Counted from the stretch's first letter, positions 29,608 to 39,500 are shown. The stretch: 64,000 nt of DNA from Naumannella cuiyingiana (GCF_013408305.1 NZ_JACBZS010000001.1:2976001-3040000); one strand, 5' to 3'. A program made the numbers and translations. Notes: a model not told the origin generated them from the letters alone.

Positions 29608-29632
29608 TTAGTCATTACAGCATGATCGGCCC

Positions 29633-30436
29633 GTGCTCGACGAGATACCGCTGGTCACCCTGCTCGCCCTGATCGGCGTCGCGTTCGTGGCGGGATGGGT
29701 CGACTCCGTGGTCGGCGGTGGGGGACTGATCCAGCTCCCGTCGTTGCTGCTCGCCCTTCCGGCGGACACGCCCCCGCCGAGCATCCTCGGCACGAACAAG
29801 ATCAGCTCGGCGGCCGGCACGCTGGTCGCCACGCTGACCTACGTGACCAGGGTCACCGTGCACTGGTCGACCGTGCTGCCGCTGGTGGTCGGGGCCTATG
29901 CGGGGTCGACCGCCGGGTCCTGGCTTGCCCAGTTCCTGCCCCGCGCGCTGGTCACCCCGATCGTGCTCGCCGCGCTGATCGGGGTCGGCTGGTACACGTG
30001 GCGCCGCCCGGCGCTCGGCCGCGAGTCGCGGGTCGGCACCCGCGACGCGCGCCACCACGCGAAGGCGGCGGCGATCGGGCTGGTCGTCGGCGGCTACGAC
30101 GGAATCCTCGGCCCCGGAACCGGGTCGTTCTTCGTGATCGGGCTGGTCGCGGTGCTCGGCTACGGCTTCCTGGAGGCCACCGCGAAGGCCAAGATCGCCA
30201 ATCTGACGACGAACATCGCCTCCATCCTGGTCTTCGGACTGAACGGCTACCTGCTCGTCGGCCTCGGCCTGTGCATGGCGGCGGCGAATCTCACCGGCGG
30301 GCTGATCGGCGCGCGGATGGCCGTCCGACACGGGAACGGGTTCGTCCGGGTGGTCTTCCTGGTGGTCATCGGCGCCCTGATCGCCAAGCTCGGGGCCGAT
30401 CTGGTCATCGAGCTGATCGGACACCTCGGGCGGTGA
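29633..30436 (+). CDS. TSUP-family (TauE/SafE) membrane transporter
   Basis: 267-aa transporter of the sulfite/organosulfonate exporter family. Hallmarks: GWVDSVVGGGGLIQLPSLLL (residues 21-40), ILGTNKISSAAGTLVATLTY, and the second half GGYDGILGPGTGSFFVIGLV and AKAKIANLTTNIASILVFG. About eight membrane segments. GTG 29633 starts 25 bp from the divergent CGNR gene. The anion carried is unknown. Confidence 0.88.
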   Translation: MLDEIPLVTLLALIGVAFVAGWVDSVVGGGGLIQLPSLLLALPADTPPPSILGTNKISSAAGTLVATLTYVTRVTVHWSTVLPLVVGAYAGSTAGSWLAQFLPRALVTPIVLAALIGVGWYTWRRPALGRESRVGTRDARHHAKAAAIGLVVGGYDGILGPGTGSFFVIGLVAVLGYGFLEATAKAKIANLTTNIASILVFGLNGYLLVGLGLCMAAANLTGGLIGARMAVRHGNGFVRVVFLVVIGALIAKLGADLVIELIGHLGR

Positions 30437-30462
30437 CGCCGTTTCCGCAGAGGTGTGCCGGG

Positions 30463-31383
30463 TCAGCGGCCGAGCTCGGCCTCCGCCCCGGCATCTCGGC
30501 GGCGGTTGCGCTGCCAGATGGTGAACGCGACGACGGTGCCGATCGCGAGCACGATGGTCGCGACGATGCTGCCTTCGAACCCGAATCCGCCGCCGGTGAG
30601 CAGCTCGCTCGCCCCGGGGGCGGGGTCGAAGGAGAGGACGGATGTCGAGATCTCCATGTTCGACACGTTCGCTCCCCACAGGTTGCCCTGACCCCAGTTC
30701 CACAGCGCATGGAACGCGCACACGCCCCACAGACCGCCTTCGGCCAACGACCAGCACCCGAGGAACAGTGCGACAAGGGCGAGATTGATCACCGGCACGA
30801 GCGTCATGCCCCCGTTCGCGCCGTGGAGCAGGGTGAACCAGATCGTCTGAATCGCGAAGGCGGCGATGACCCCCCACTTCCATGCGACCGCCTGGACAAG
30901 GTAGCCGCGCGCGTAGAGCTCTTCGGTGCTGCCCTGGACTCCGAAGCCGAGCAGTAGGACGGCGGCCGGTCCCACGGCCGACCAGTCCGGGGAGCCGATG
31001 CTCGCGCTGCCGAGGGCCGCGTTGACGAGCGCCACGACGGAGATCATGGCGATCCCGATCAGAGCGCCGCGGCCGATCTTCATCATCGCCCCGGGACGGG
31101 CGAATCCGAGCGTGCTGATGCGCCGACCCTCCTTCCACCGCACCCACGCGAAGATCAGGATCGCGCCGACGGCGAAGCTGCCGGTCAGGATCGCCTGCTT
31201 GGCGAAGGTCATCTGCGTGCCCTGGTCGTCGAGAGAGACGAACGGCAGGGCCGAGGCCTGCGCGAGCAGGAAGATGACGCTGACGACGACGATGCCGAGG
31301 ATCGGCCCGGTGGGTCGACGGGCGGCGCGCATGGCCTCCGGGAACGGGAGCTGGTCGAGGGACTGCTGCTGCGATGTGCCCAT
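30463..31383 (-). CDS. CPBP-family intramembrane metalloprotease
   Basis: 306-aa membrane protein of the CPBP (CAAX protease/bacteriocin-processing, Abi) family. The motifs are present: GSTEELYARGYL (EExxxR), IWFTLLHGANG (FxxxH) and GVCAFHALWNWGQGN (HxxxN). About eight membrane segments. Codon choice looks less extreme in GC than in neighbours (more CTC/GAC mixed with A/T third positions), which hints at acquisition. Convergent with the TSUP gene. Bacterial members process peptides or give bacteriocin immunity; the role here is unknown. Confidence 0.83.
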   Translation of the reverse strand: MGTSQQQSLDQLPFPEAMRAARRPTGPILGIVVVSVIFLLAQASALPFVSLDDQGTQMTFAKQAILTGSFAVGAILIFAWVRWKEGRRISTLGFARPGAMMKIGRGALIGIAMISVVALVNAALGSASIGSPDWSAVGPAAVLLLGFGVQGSTEELYARGYLVQAVAWKWGVIAAFAIQTIWFTLLHGANGGMTLVPVINLALVALFLGCWSLAEGGLWGVCAFHALWNWGQGNLWGANVSNMEISTSVLSFDPAPGASELLTGGGFGFEGSIVATIVLAIGTVVAFTIWQRNRRRDAGAEAELGR

Positions 31384-31645
31384 GGCGGTCTCCTGGAGTG
31401 TGCTCGCCAGCGACCAGAGGCGGGCCGCGGCCGCCGGGGTGGCACCTCACGCTTCCACAGCGGACCGGCCGGGTCAACGGTCGATCGCCTCGACGCCTGC
31501 CCGGCGTGGACTGGCCGGAAGTAGCCACCGCATTCTCCTGACGTGACGCGCCCGCTGCGGTAGGAAATAGGGATCGAACCCGTCCACGCGCGGACCCGGG
31601 CCTGCCCATCGGCCGGCCCCGGCCGCGCGGATCCGAGGAGATTCC

Positions 31646-33223
31646 GTGTCCCACAACCGATCTGCAATCCGCTCACGCACCCTCCGGGCGGCGCTGGCCG
31701 CCGGCGTCACCGGCGTCGCGCTGGCCGTCGCCCCGATCACCGCGAGTGCCGCGCCGCGCGACATCGGCGGCGCCGGTCTCGGGGACGACTACTTCCCCAA
31801 CTACGGCAATTCCGGCTACGACGTCAGCAGGTACGCCATCGACGTCAACTACCGCCCGGCCGGCGACCTGCTCACCGGCACCACGACCATCACCGCGAAG
31901 GCCACCCAGAACCTGCGGCGCTTCAATCTCGACTTCGCGCTGCCGGTGAGCCGCGTGACGGTCAACGGCAAGGTCGCCCGGTACAACCAGGACGACCCGC
32001 ACGAGCTGGTCGTGACCCCGAAGAACCGGATCCGCTCGGGCCAGCAGATGACGATCACGGTGGAGTACGCCGGCGTACCCTCCTCGGTTGAGGTTGACGG
32101 CATCAACCCGTGGATCAAGACCCCCGATGGTGCGGTGGCGCTCGGGGAGCCCGAGATCTCGGCCTGGTGGTACCCGGCCAATGACCACCCGCAGGACAAG
32201 GCGAGGTTCGACGTCACGATCCGGGTGCCGAGCGGTGTCGAGGCGCTGAGCAACGGTCAGCTCGTCTCGCGCACGCTGTCGCCGAAGGGCGACGTGTGGC
32301 GCTGGCGCGAGACCAAGCCGATGGCGACCTATCTGGCGTTCATGGCGATCGGGCAGTACAAGGTCACCGAGGGCACGACCAGCAAGGGGCTGCCCTGGAT
32401 CTATGCGGTGCCGACCGACAACTCGACCACCACCCAGCGGGCCGAGACCGACTTCGCGCGTACCCCGGAGGTGGTGGACTACTTGTCCAGCCAGTACGGG
32501 CCGTACCCGTTCGACGCCGTCGGCGACGTCGCGCCGGCCGCGGACTTCGGTTACGCGCTGGAGACCCAGACCCGGCCGGTCTACACCCGCGGCTTCTGGC
32601 GGCGGGGCTCGAACATGGGCGTGGTGGCACACGAGTGGGCCCACCAGTGGTGGGGTGACAGCGTGTCGGTCCAGGAATGGAAGGACATCTGGGTCAACGA
32701 GGCCTTCGCCAGCCACGCCGAGTGGCTGTGGAGCGAGGACCAGGGAGAGGGGACCGCGAACCAGTTGCTGCGCGAGTACTACGACGGGTACGCCGCAGAC
32801 AGCCCGATGTGGCAGGTCTCGATTGCCGATCCGGGCCGGGACAATGTCTTCGACGCCGCGGTCTACGACCGGGGCGCGATGAGCGTCCAGGCGCTCCGCA
32901 ATCGGATCGGATCGCCGGCCTTCTGGCAGCTCCTGCGTACCTGGCAGGCGGAGAAGAGGTACGGAAACGGCTCGGTCGAGGAGTTCATGGCCCTGGCCGA
33001 GAAGCTCAGCGGCGAGGACCTCGACGGCTTCTTCCGCGCCTGGCTCTACGACCAGCGCAAGCCGGCGGCCACCGCGGAGAACGGCCTCGACTTCGGCACG
33101 GCCAAGGCGGCGAAGCAGACCAATGCCCAGGGCAAGACCGCCGAGAAGGCCGACCAGCGCACGCTGCAGCGCACCCGCGAGACCCTGGACCACACCCATC
33201 GCACGCTCAAGGAGGCCCGCTGA
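31646..33223 (+). CDS. Secreted M1-family metallopeptidase (aminopeptidase-like)
   Basis: 525-aa exported peptidase. A Sec signal peptide ends near residue 36 (ALAVAPITASAAPRD). An N-terminal beta-sandwich domain (about 60-230) precedes the catalytic domain with HEWAHQWWGDSVSVQEWKDI and the distal ligand Glu in WVNEAFASHAEWLW, the HExxH-x18-E zinc site. The GAMEN substrate motif is replaced by YALETQTRPVY, as in a bacterial subgroup of M1. A charged, Gln/Thr-rich tail of about 45 residues ends the protein. GTG 31646 follows GAGGAGA. Confidence 0.9.
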   Translation: MSHNRSAIRSRTLRAALAAGVTGVALAVAPITASAAPRDIGGAGLGDDYFPNYGNSGYDVSRYAIDVNYRPAGDLLTGTTTITAKATQNLRRFNLDFALPVSRVTVNGKVARYNQDDPHELVVTPKNRIRSGQQMTITVEYAGVPSSVEVDGINPWIKTPDGAVALGEPEISAWWYPANDHPQDKARFDVTIRVPSGVEALSNGQLVSRTLSPKGDVWRWRETKPMATYLAFMAIGQYKVTEGTTSKGLPWIYAVPTDNSTTTQRAETDFARTPEVVDYLSSQYGPYPFDAVGDVAPAADFGYALETQTRPVYTRGFWRRGSNMGVVAHEWAHQWWGDSVSVQEWKDIWVNEAFASHAEWLWSEDQGEGTANQLLREYYDGYAADSPMWQVSIADPGRDNVFDAAVYDRGAMSVQALRNRIGSPAFWQLLRTWQAEKRYGNGSVEEFMALAEKLSGEDLDGFFRAWLYDQRKPAATAENGLDFGTAKAAKQTNAQGKTAEKADQRTLQRTRETLDHTHRTLKEAR

Positions 33224-33254
33224 ACTCCTGACCGGCGTGGCCCCGGCGGCCGGC

Positions 33255-34190
33255 TCAGCCGGGCCAGCCGGGCCATGCCGGCAGGGCGGCGCCCCACCCG
33301 AGCGCGCGCCCGGTCGCCTCGCGCAGCGCGGCCGTGGCCGACGCGGGTTCCGCGGCTGCCTGCAGCCACTGACCCAGGTACGGCAACGCGCCGGATTCGA
33401 TCTGCCGGCCGATCTCCTCGGCGCTGCCCTCGGTGCGGTACGCCGGGGCGGCCGCCGGCGCCGCGGCGCCCCGGTCGGCCAGCGCCGCCGTCAGGTCGTC
33501 GCGCAACCCGCGGTAGGCCTTGAGCCCCGCGTCGACCGGTTCGGACTCGCCGCGCGGCACCAGCGCGAGCAGCCGCTGGTAGCCGAAGATCGCGGCATGG
33601 GACTGGGCGACCACCTGCTGCAGGGCGGTGGTGTCGTCGACCGCGACCGCCGGGCCGGTGCCCGGTGCCGGTGATTCGGCGCGGCGGGTGGAGGAGCGAA
33701 GGGCGCCGGCCGCGCCGGCGGCGTGGGCGGCCAGCGAGCCCCAGACCAGGGCGATCCCGCCGGTCGTCTCGCCCGCCCAACCGGCATAGGCATCGACCGC
33801 GGCGCGTTCGGCCTCGATCAGGGTACGCAACGGATCCCGGCCGGGCCGAGGTGCCGGCGGCTCGGTGCCGGGCGTCGGCTGGGCGGGACGGGCGGCGGGC
33901 TCCGGCGAACGCAGCGCCGCGAGCTGTGCCGCATGGTCGCGGACCAACTGGGCGACCAGCGGATGATCATCTTCGGCGGCCCGGGCGGCCGCGAGCAGCC
34001 CGGCGGACAACTCGATGCCCTCGGCGAGACGCGGTGGCGGGGTGGGCGTCGGGCTCGGTGGGCGCACCGGTCGCGGTCCGCTCAGCGCCGGGCTGCCCAG
34101 CGCCGCGGTGCCGATGGCGATGCCGCCCGCAGCGCCGGCCGCGACGAGGGACCCGAGCGCGAGAAAGGTTCGACGGGTGGTGGCGGACAC
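33255..34190 (-). CDS. Tat-exported ferritin-like (DUF4439) protein
   Basis: 311-aa protein. The N-terminus TTRRTFLALGSLVAAGAAGG is a twin-arginine signal. A Pro/Thr-rich linker leads into an all-helical region whose C-terminal half (LRTLIEAERAAVDAYAGWAG, then QSHAAIFGYQRLLALVPRGE) fits the DUF4439 ferritin-like domain. GTG 34190 is chosen to place the signal at the start. It is divergent from rimP, the same position as in mycobacteria. Function unknown. Confidence 0.75.
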   Translation of the reverse strand: MSATTRRTFLALGSLVAAGAAGGIAIGTAALGSPALSGPRPVRPPSPTPTPPPRLAEGIELSAGLLAAARAAEDDHPLVAQLVRDHAAQLAALRSPEPAARPAQPTPGTEPPAPRPGRDPLRTLIEAERAAVDAYAGWAGETTGGIALVWGSLAAHAAGAAGALRSSTRRAESPAPGTGPAVAVDDTTALQQVVAQSHAAIFGYQRLLALVPRGESEPVDAGLKAYRGLRDDLTAALADRGAAAPAAAPAYRTEGSAEEIGRQIESGALPYLGQWLQAAAEPASATAALREATGRALGWGAALPAWPGWPG

Positions 34191-34239
34191 CTGCCGCAGG
34201 CTACCCGAGGCACACCCGGAATCCCGGTCGCTGCCGGGG

Positions 34240-34245
34240 TATGCT
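34240..34245 (+). promoter_or_regulatory. Candidate rimP-nusA promoter -10 element
   Basis: TATGCT lies 40 nt before the rimP GTG, between the divergent DUF4439 and rimP genes. No clear -35 is seen. Confidence 0.35.
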
Positions 34246-34284
34246 GCGACAAAACTGCTGAGCACAACCGGACCGGAGGACAAC

Positions 34285-34794
34285 GTGAACGAACCCCAAC
34301 TCGTTGCCGAGATCACTCCGCTCCTGGCGCAGTTCGATCTTGAACTCGATGCCCTCGACGTCCGTCCGGCGGGTCGGCGTACCCTGCTCCGGATCACCGT
34401 GGACGGTGACGGTCCGGACGGTCGCGGGCCGAGCCTGGACGACATCGCCGAGGCGACCCGGGCCATCTCGCGCCGGCTGGACGAGTCCAGTGCCGTCGGC
34501 AACGGCGCGTTCACCCTGGAGGTGTCCTCGCGCGGCGTGAGCGCGCCGCTGGTCCGGCCCGAGCACTGGCGACGCAATCTCGACCGGCTGGTCCGGGTCC
34601 GGCCGCGCGCCGGGGCGGACCGCTCGGACGAGCCGATCGAGGGCCGGATCAGCGGCGTCACCGACGACGCCGCCCTGATCAGCGTTGACGGCACCGAGAC
34701 CCGGATCCCCTTCGAAGACGTCGAGAAGGCGACCGTGCAGGTCGAGCTGAGCAAGAAGCGACCGACCGCCGACGCGGCCGCCGAGGAGGAATGA
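34285..34794 (+). CDS. rimP: Ribosome maturation factor RimP
   Basis: 169-aa factor for 30S subunit assembly. The pattern [20 protein letters not shown] followed by [20 protein letters not shown] and [20 protein letters not shown] is typical, as is the C-terminal SH3-like part ending [18 protein letters not shown] 34285 has GGAGGA 4 nt upstream. Its stop is followed at once by the nusA ribosome binding/start region. Confidence 0.94.
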   Translation: MNEPQLVAEITPLLAQFDLELDALDVRPAGRRTLLRITVDGDGPDGRGPSLDDIAEATRAISRRLDESSAVGNGAFTLEVSSRGVSAPLVRPEHWRRNLDRLVRVRPRAGADRSDEPIEGRISGVTDDAALISVDGTETRIPFEDVEKATVQVELSKKRPTADAAAEEE

Positions 34795-34796
34795 TC

Positions 34797-35771
34797 ATGG
34801 ACATCGACATGTCCGCGCTGCGCGCAATCGAACGGGACAAGGAGATTCCGCTCGAGGTGTTGGTGACCGCTCTCGAGGACGCGATGCTCAACGCGTACGA
34901 GAAGACCGAGAGCCCCGTGCCCGGTGCCCGGGTGGAGCTGGACCGCAAGACCGGCAGCGTCCGCGTCCTGGCCCCTGAGCTGGACGAGGAGGGCAATGCC
35001 GTCGGCGAGTACGACGACACCCCGCACGACTTCGGCCGGGTCGCCGCGGCCACCGCGCGGCAGGTGATCTTCCAGCGTCTGCGCGATGCCGAGGACGAGC
35101 AGAAGTATGGTCACTTCGCCGCCTCCGAGGGCGACATCGTCTCCGGCATCGTCCAGCAGGGCAGGGATTCCCGGACCGTGCTGGTCGACCTCGGCAAGAT
35201 CGAGGCGATCATGCCGCTGGCCGAGCAGGTGCCCGGCGAGACCTACCGGCACGGCGACCGGATCCGGGTCTTCATCGTGGCGGTACGCAAGGAGCTGCGC
35301 GGCCCGCAGGTCGTCGTGTCGCGCACCCATCCGGACCTGGTCAAGCGCCTGTTCAGGATGGAGGTTCCCGAGATCGAGCAGGGCGTGGTCGAGGTCAAGG
35401 CCGTCGCCCGCGAGGCCGGTCACCGGACCAAGATCGCGGTGACCAGCAACAGCCCCGACGTCAGTGCGAAGGGCGCGTGCATCGGACCCATGGGACAACG
35501 GGTCCGGGCGGTGATGCACGAGCTGAACGAGGAGAAGATCGACATCATCGACTGGTCCGACGACCCGGCGACGTTCGTCGCGAATGCGCTGTCGCCGGCC
35601 AAGGTCAGCTCGGTCCAGATCGTCGACCCGGTCGCCCGGGCGGCCCGGGTGATCGTGCCCGACTACCAGCTCTCGCTGGCGATCGGCCGCGAGGGGCAGA
35701 ACGCCCGGCTCGCCAACCGGCTGACCGGCTGGCGGATCGACATCCGGCCGGACACCGAGCCCGCGGAGTGA
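34797..35771 (+). CDS. nusA: Transcription termination/antitermination factor NusA
   Basis: 324-aa RNA polymerase-associated factor. N-terminal domain (1-110), S1 domain ([20 protein letters not shown], about 115-190) and two KH domains ([40 protein letters not shown]). As in other actinobacteria there are no C-terminal acidic repeats. I use ATG 34797, 6 nt after GAGGAGGA; ATG 34791 touches that site. Its last codons overlap the ylxR GTG. Confidence 0.96.
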   Translation: MDIDMSALRAIERDKEIPLEVLVTALEDAMLNAYEKTESPVPGARVELDRKTGSVRVLAPELDEEGNAVGEYDDTPHDFGRVAAATARQVIFQRLRDAEDEQKYGHFAASEGDIVSGIVQQGRDSRTVLVDLGKIEAIMPLAEQVPGETYRHGDRIRVFIVAVRKELRGPQVVVSRTHPDLVKRLFRMEVPEIEQGVVEVKAVAREAGHRTKIAVTSNSPDVSAKGACIGPMGQRVRAVMHELNEEKIDIIDWSDDPATFVANALSPAKVSSVQIVDPVARAARVIVPDYQLSLAIGREGQNARLANRLTGWRIDIRPDTEPAE

Positions 35772-36061
35772 GCGAGGGGCCCGCGCCGACGCGTACCTGC
35801 GTGGGCTGCCGGCGGCGGGCACCGCAGGCGGAGCTGTGCCGGCTGGCCGTCGGCGCGGGTGGTGCGATCGCGATCGGGCGTACCCTGCCCGGGCGGGGTG
35901 CGTGGCTGCATCCCGATCCCGGCTGCCTCGATCTCGCCCGCCGACGCCGGGCGCTGCCCCGGGCGCTGCGGGTGCCCGCGGACGGCCTGCGCGTCGACTG
36001 GGGCGCCCTCGCCGCGCGGCTGGAGCGGCCCGATGCGACAGTTCTGGGTCCGGCCGACTAG
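35768..36061 (+). CDS. ylxR: YlxR family RNA-binding protein
   Basis: 97-aa YlxR (DUF448) protein. The start carries [20 protein letters not shown], and [19 protein letters not shown] is the second family block. GTG 35768 overlaps the nusA stop by 4 nt, giving the standard nusA-ylxR-infB order. Members bind RNA or act as nucleoid-associated regulators; the exact role in actinobacteria is unsettled. Confidence 0.9.
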   Translation: MSEGPAPTRTCVGCRRRAPQAELCRLAVGAGGAIAIGRTLPGRGAWLHPDPGCLDLARRRRALPRALRVPADGLRVDWGALAARLERPDATVLGPAD

Positions 36062-36157
36062 GATTGGCGGGTACGCCTCCCGTCGGGAGGTCTTTGTACG
36101 AGCCGACAGGGGCCCGGTCGTCCGGGCCTCGTCCGACCAGAAGGTGGGCAATCGCTC

Positions 36158-36206
36158 ATGGACACGCGATGAACACGCACAAGCGATGAACACGCACAAC
36201 AACTAA
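36158..36206 (+). other. Chain of three overlapping mini-ORFs upstream of infB
   Basis: ATG-GAC-ACG-CGA-TGA (36158-36172) encodes MDTR; its stop overlaps the next ATG (36169), which opens MNTHKR and ends at TGA 36187-36189; that stop overlaps a third ATG (36186) opening MNTHNN, ending TAA 36204-36206. AAGGTGGG (36141-36148) is a possible ribosome binding site for the first. The unit GCGATGAACACGCACAA is tandemly duplicated (36166-36182, 36183-36199). The chain ends 40 nt before infB. Confidence 0.55.
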
Positions 36207-36246
36207 CTGGTCCAGGCACTCGAAGGCCCGGACCTGAAGGAGAGTA

Positions 36247-39072
36247 GTGGCCAAGGTCCGCGTCTACGAGTTCGCCAAAGAGCACGGGCTCGAAAGCAAG
36301 GAGGTCCTCCAGGTCCTCAAGGACATGGGGGAATTCGTCCGTTCCGCTTCGTCGACGATCGAGGCGCCGGTGGTCCGGCGCCTGAGCGAGAAGCTGGACG
36401 GCGGTTCAGCAACGCCGGGCAACGGGGCGCCGTCCGCGCCCGCGCAGAAGAGCGCCCCGGCAAAGAAGGCAGCGCCGCGCCCGACCCCGGGCCCGGCCGC
36501 CAAGAAGGCGGCACCCCGGCCGCCCGCACCACAGGCCCCCCAGGAGCCGGCGGCCGAGCCGGACCGCCCGGCAGCGACCGAGTCGGCGCCCCAGGCGCCC
36601 TCGGCCGAGTCGGCGCCCCCGGCACCCGCGCGCCCCGGCGGCGCGCCGCGTCCCGGTCCGCGACCGCCGGCCGAGCGGCCGTCACCCGAGCGGCCGTCCG
36701 GCGATCGTCCGCCGCGCCCCGGCGCGGGCGAGCGACCCGGACCGCGGTCGCCGCGCCCCGGCTCGACGGGCGGCCTGCCCGGTGCCGGTGGTCCGCGACC
36801 CCGGCCGTCGGGCCCGCGACCGGGCAACAACCCGTTCGCCAGCTCCCAGGGCATGGGGCGTACCCCGCGCCGGCCCGAGGGGCGTACCGGCACCGGTGAC
36901 GCGGGCCGTCCCGGCGGCCCCCGTCCTGGCGGGCCGCGCCCGGGCGGCGTGTCCGGGATGCCCCGGCCGAACCCGGCGATGATGCCCAAGCAGTCCTCGC
37001 TCGGCGCGCCCGGCGCGCCGGGGCGCGGGCGTCCCGGCGGCGGCCCCGGCCGCGGCCGCGGCGGTCCGGGCGGTTCTCGTGGTCCCGGCGGCCCGGGAGG
37101 TCCCGGCGGCCCGCCGATGGGTCCCGGGCGCGGTCGTGGTGGCCGTGGCGGCACCCAGGGCGCGTTCGGCCGCGGTGGCCAGAAGGGCCGCGGTCGGAAG
37201 TCGCGCAAGCAGCGTCGCCAAGAGGTGCACGAGATGGAGGCGCCGACGATCGGTGGCGTCCGCGTCCGCAAGGGCGAGGGGCAGACCGTTCGGCTGCGCC
37301 GCGGCGCCTCGCTGACCGACCTCGCCGAGAAGATCGGCGTGGACGCGGCGGCCCTGGTCCAGGTGTTGTTCAACATGGGCGAGATGGTCACCGCGACCCA
37401 GTCGGTGAACGACGAGACGCTGCAGGTGCTCGGCACGGAGCTGAACTACGACATCCAGGTGGTCTCGCCCGAGGACGAGGATCGCGAGCTGCTGGAGCGG
37501 TTCGACATCGAGTTCGGCGAGGATGCCGGTGGCGAGGAGGACCTGGCGGTCCGGCCGCCGGTCGTCACCGTGATGGGTCACGTCGACCACGGCAAGACCA
37601 AGCTGCTGGACGCGCTGCGCAAGTCCAATGTGGTGGCGGGCGAGGCCGGCGGCATCACGCAGGCCATCGGCGCGTACCAGGTCGCGACCGAGGTCGATGA
37701 TCAGGAGCGCAAGATCACCTTCATCGACACCCCGGGTCACGAGGCGTTCACCGCCATGCGTGCCCGCGGTGCGAAGTCGACCGACATCGCCGTGCTGGTG
37801 GTGGCGGCCGACGACGGGGTGATGCCGCAGACCATCGAGGCGCTGAACCACGCCACGGCGGCGGATCTGCCGATCGTGGTCGCGGTGAACAAGATCGACA
37901 AGGAGGGCGCCGACCCGTCGAAGGTGCGCGGGCAGCTCACCGAGTACGGGCTGATCCCGGAGGAGTACGGCGGCGAGACGATGTTCGTCGACGTGTCCGC
38001 CGTGACCGGCGTGGGGCTCGACAACCTTCTCGAGGCGATCGTGCTGACCGCCGATGCGGCGCTGGAGCTGCGGGCCAATCCGGACATGGAGGCCCAGGGT
38101 GTCGCCATCGAGGCGCACCTGGACAAGGGTCGCGGCCCCATCGCCACGGTGCTGGTGCAGCGCGGCACGCTGCGGGTGGGTGACTCGATCGTCTGTGGCC
38201 CGGCCTACGGGCGCGTCCGCGCGTTGCTCGATGATCATGGCGACTCCGTCGCGGAGGCGCCGCCGTCGATGCCGGTCCAGGTGTTGGGCCTGACCAGCGT
38301 CCCGGGCGCCGGTGACACGATCTTGGTGGTGCCGGACGATCGGACCGCGCGACAGATCGCCGATCAGCGCGAGGCGCGCAAGCGGGCCGCACAGCAGGCG
38401 GCGGGCGCGCGTCGGCGTACCCTCGATCAGCTCTTCGAGCAGATGGAGAAGGGCGAGACGTCGGAGCTGCTGCTCATCCTCAAGGGCGACGGCGCCGGTT
38501 CGGTCGAGGCCCTGGAGGAGGCGCTGGCCAAGATCGACGTGGGCGAGGAGGTGTCGCTGCGCGTGATCGATCGCGGTGTCGGTGCCATCACCGAGACCAA
38601 CGTCTCGCTGGCCGCCGCCTCCGGTGCGGTGATCATCGGCTTCAACGTCCGGGCGCAGGGCAAGGCCACCGAGCTGGCGGATCGCGAGAACGTGGACATC
38701 CGTTACTACTCGGTGATCTACGACGCGATCAACGAGATCGAGGCGGCCCTGAAGGGCATGCTGAAGCCGATCTATGAGGAGGTGCAACTCGGGACCGCCG
38801 AGGTACGCCAGGTGTTCCGCTCCTCCAAGGTCGGCACGATCGCCGGCTGTCTGGTCACCGGCGGCATCATGCGCCGCAACGCGAAGGCGCGGCTGCTCCG
38901 CGACGGCGTGGTGGTGGTCGACACCGACATCGCGTCGCTGCGCCGGGAGAAGGACGACGTCACCGAGGTCCGCGAGGGCTACGAATGCGGTCTGACGTTG
39001 ACCAACTACTCCGACGTCAAGGTCGACGATGTGATCGAGACCTACGAGATGCGGGAGAAGCCGCGGGAGTGA
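36247..39072 (+). CDS. infB: Translation initiation factor IF-2
   Basis: 941-aa GTPase that brings fMet-tRNA to the 30S subunit. An IF2_N module ([20 protein letters not shown], residues 3-50) is followed by a long Pro/Ala then Gly/Arg-rich linker (about 60-325), a second IF2_N (about 350-415), and the G domain: G1 GHVDHGKT (near 445), G3 DTPGHEAF, G4 NKID. Domains II-IV follow ([20 protein letters not shown] near the end). GTG 36247 follows AAGGAG. The linker is unusually rich in RGG-like repeats, a common actinobacterial trait. Confidence 0.97.
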   Translation: MAKVRVYEFAKEHGLESKEVLQVLKDMGEFVRSASSTIEAPVVRRLSEKLDGGSATPGNGAPSAPAQKSAPAKKAAPRPTPGPAAKKAAPRPPAPQAPQEPAAEPDRPAATESAPQAPSAESAPPAPARPGGAPRPGPRPPAERPSPERPSGDRPPRPGAGERPGPRSPRPGSTGGLPGAGGPRPRPSGPRPGNNPFASSQGMGRTPRRPEGRTGTGDAGRPGGPRPGGPRPGGVSGMPRPNPAMMPKQSSLGAPGAPGRGRPGGGPGRGRGGPGGSRGPGGPGGPGGPPMGPGRGRGGRGGTQGAFGRGGQKGRGRKSRKQRRQEVHEMEAPTIGGVRVRKGEGQTVRLRRGASLTDLAEKIGVDAAALVQVLFNMGEMVTATQSVNDETLQVLGTELNYDIQVVSPEDEDRELLERFDIEFGEDAGGEEDLAVRPPVVTVMGHVDHGKTKLLDALRKSNVVAGEAGGITQAIGAYQVATEVDDQERKITFIDTPGHEAFTAMRARGAKSTDIAVLVVAADDGVMPQTIEALNHATAADLPIVVAVNKIDKEGADPSKVRGQLTEYGLIPEEYGGETMFVDVSAVTGVGLDNLLEAIVLTADAALELRANPDMEAQGVAIEAHLDKGRGPIATVLVQRGTLRVGDSIVCGPAYGRVRALLDDHGDSVAEAPPSMPVQVLGLTSVPGAGDTILVVPDDRTARQIADQREARKRAAQQAAGARRRTLDQLFEQMEKGETSELLLILKGDGAGSVEALEEALAKIDVGEEVSLRVIDRGVGAITETNVSLAAASGAVIIGFNVRAQGKATELADRENVDIRYYSVIYDAINEIEAALKGMLKPIYEEVQLGTAEVRQVFRSSKVGTIAGCLVTGGIMRRNAKARLLRDGVVVVDTDIASLRREKDDVTEVREGYECGLTLTNYSDVKVDDVIETYEMREKPRE

Positions 39073-39116
39073 TCCACCGGCCGCTCCAGCGTCCTCGGCG
39101 CGCGAGCTGAACGAAC

Positions 39117-39148
39117 GCGGGCCCGTCCCCTCTCGGGGGCGGGCCCGC
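39117..39148 (+). terminator. Terminator hairpin after infB
   Basis: A 14-bp stem, GCGGGCCCGTCCCC (39117-39130) with 39135-39148, TCTC loop, one T-G wobble, followed by TT. Located 45 nt after the infB stop. Confidence 0.8.
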
Positions 39149-39157
39149 TTCGCGTCC

Positions 39158-39424
39158 CGGCAGCCGCGGGCTGAATCGGCAGCCGCGGGCTGGATCAGCA
39201 GGTGCGGGCTGGCTCGGCACGCGCGGGCTGAACCGGCAGCCGCAGGCTGGCTCGGCAGGCGCGGGCGTTGCACCCTTCGCGGGTGCCGGTTGGGTTCGCG
39301 GATTGGGGTACGCCGTCGCAGGTGCGGGCTGAACCGGCAGGTGCGAGCTGGATCGGCAGGTGCGGGCTGGGTCGGCAGGCGCGGGTGTTGCACCGTTCGC
39401 GGGTGCCGGCTGGGTTCGCGGATG
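39158..39424. repeat. 19-nt tandem repeat array with 120-nt higher-order period
   Basis: Units like CGGCAGCCGCGGGCTGGAT begin at 39158, 39177, 39196, 39215 and 39234, then a longer block starts at 39253 (CGGCAGGCGCGGGCGTTGCA onward to about 39306). Further 19-nt units follow (39335, 39354), and the long block recurs at 39373, 120 nt after the first. Within each long block GCACC...GGTGC flanks TTCGC, a small hairpin. The repeats carry no plausible protein in any frame. Confidence 0.8.
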
Positions 39425-39447
39425 CCGACCGGGCCCGCGGCTGGGGA

Positions 39448-39453
39448 TAGACT
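39448..39453 (+). promoter_or_regulatory. Candidate rbfA promoter -10 element
   Basis: TAGACT, identical to the candidate rpsB -10, lies 47 nt before rbfA just after the repeat array. The -35 region (CCGACC) is weak. Confidence 0.35.
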
Positions 39454-39500
39454 GGTCGGCCTGTCCGCGTTCACCCGCACCGCGTCCTCAAGGAGTGATC

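Larger units (their letters stand above)
39073..39500. other. 428-bp gap between infB and rbfA
   Basis: Contains a strong terminator (39117-39148), the 19-nt tandem repeat array (39158-39424) and a candidate rbfA promoter (-10 TAGACT, 39448-39453). No gene is supported here. In related actinobacteria infB and rbfA are usually closer together. Confidence 0.7.

Noticed and set aside
39158-39424. CRISPR array or repeat protein before rbfA
   Set aside because: 19-nt units are contiguous without spacers, and no frame gives a plausible protein with a start signal.
36682-39480. Very long minus-strand open frame (over 900 codons) opposite infB
   Set aside because: High GC makes stop codons rare in all frames. 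The protein has no family features and the plus strand encodes IF-2 with full motifs.
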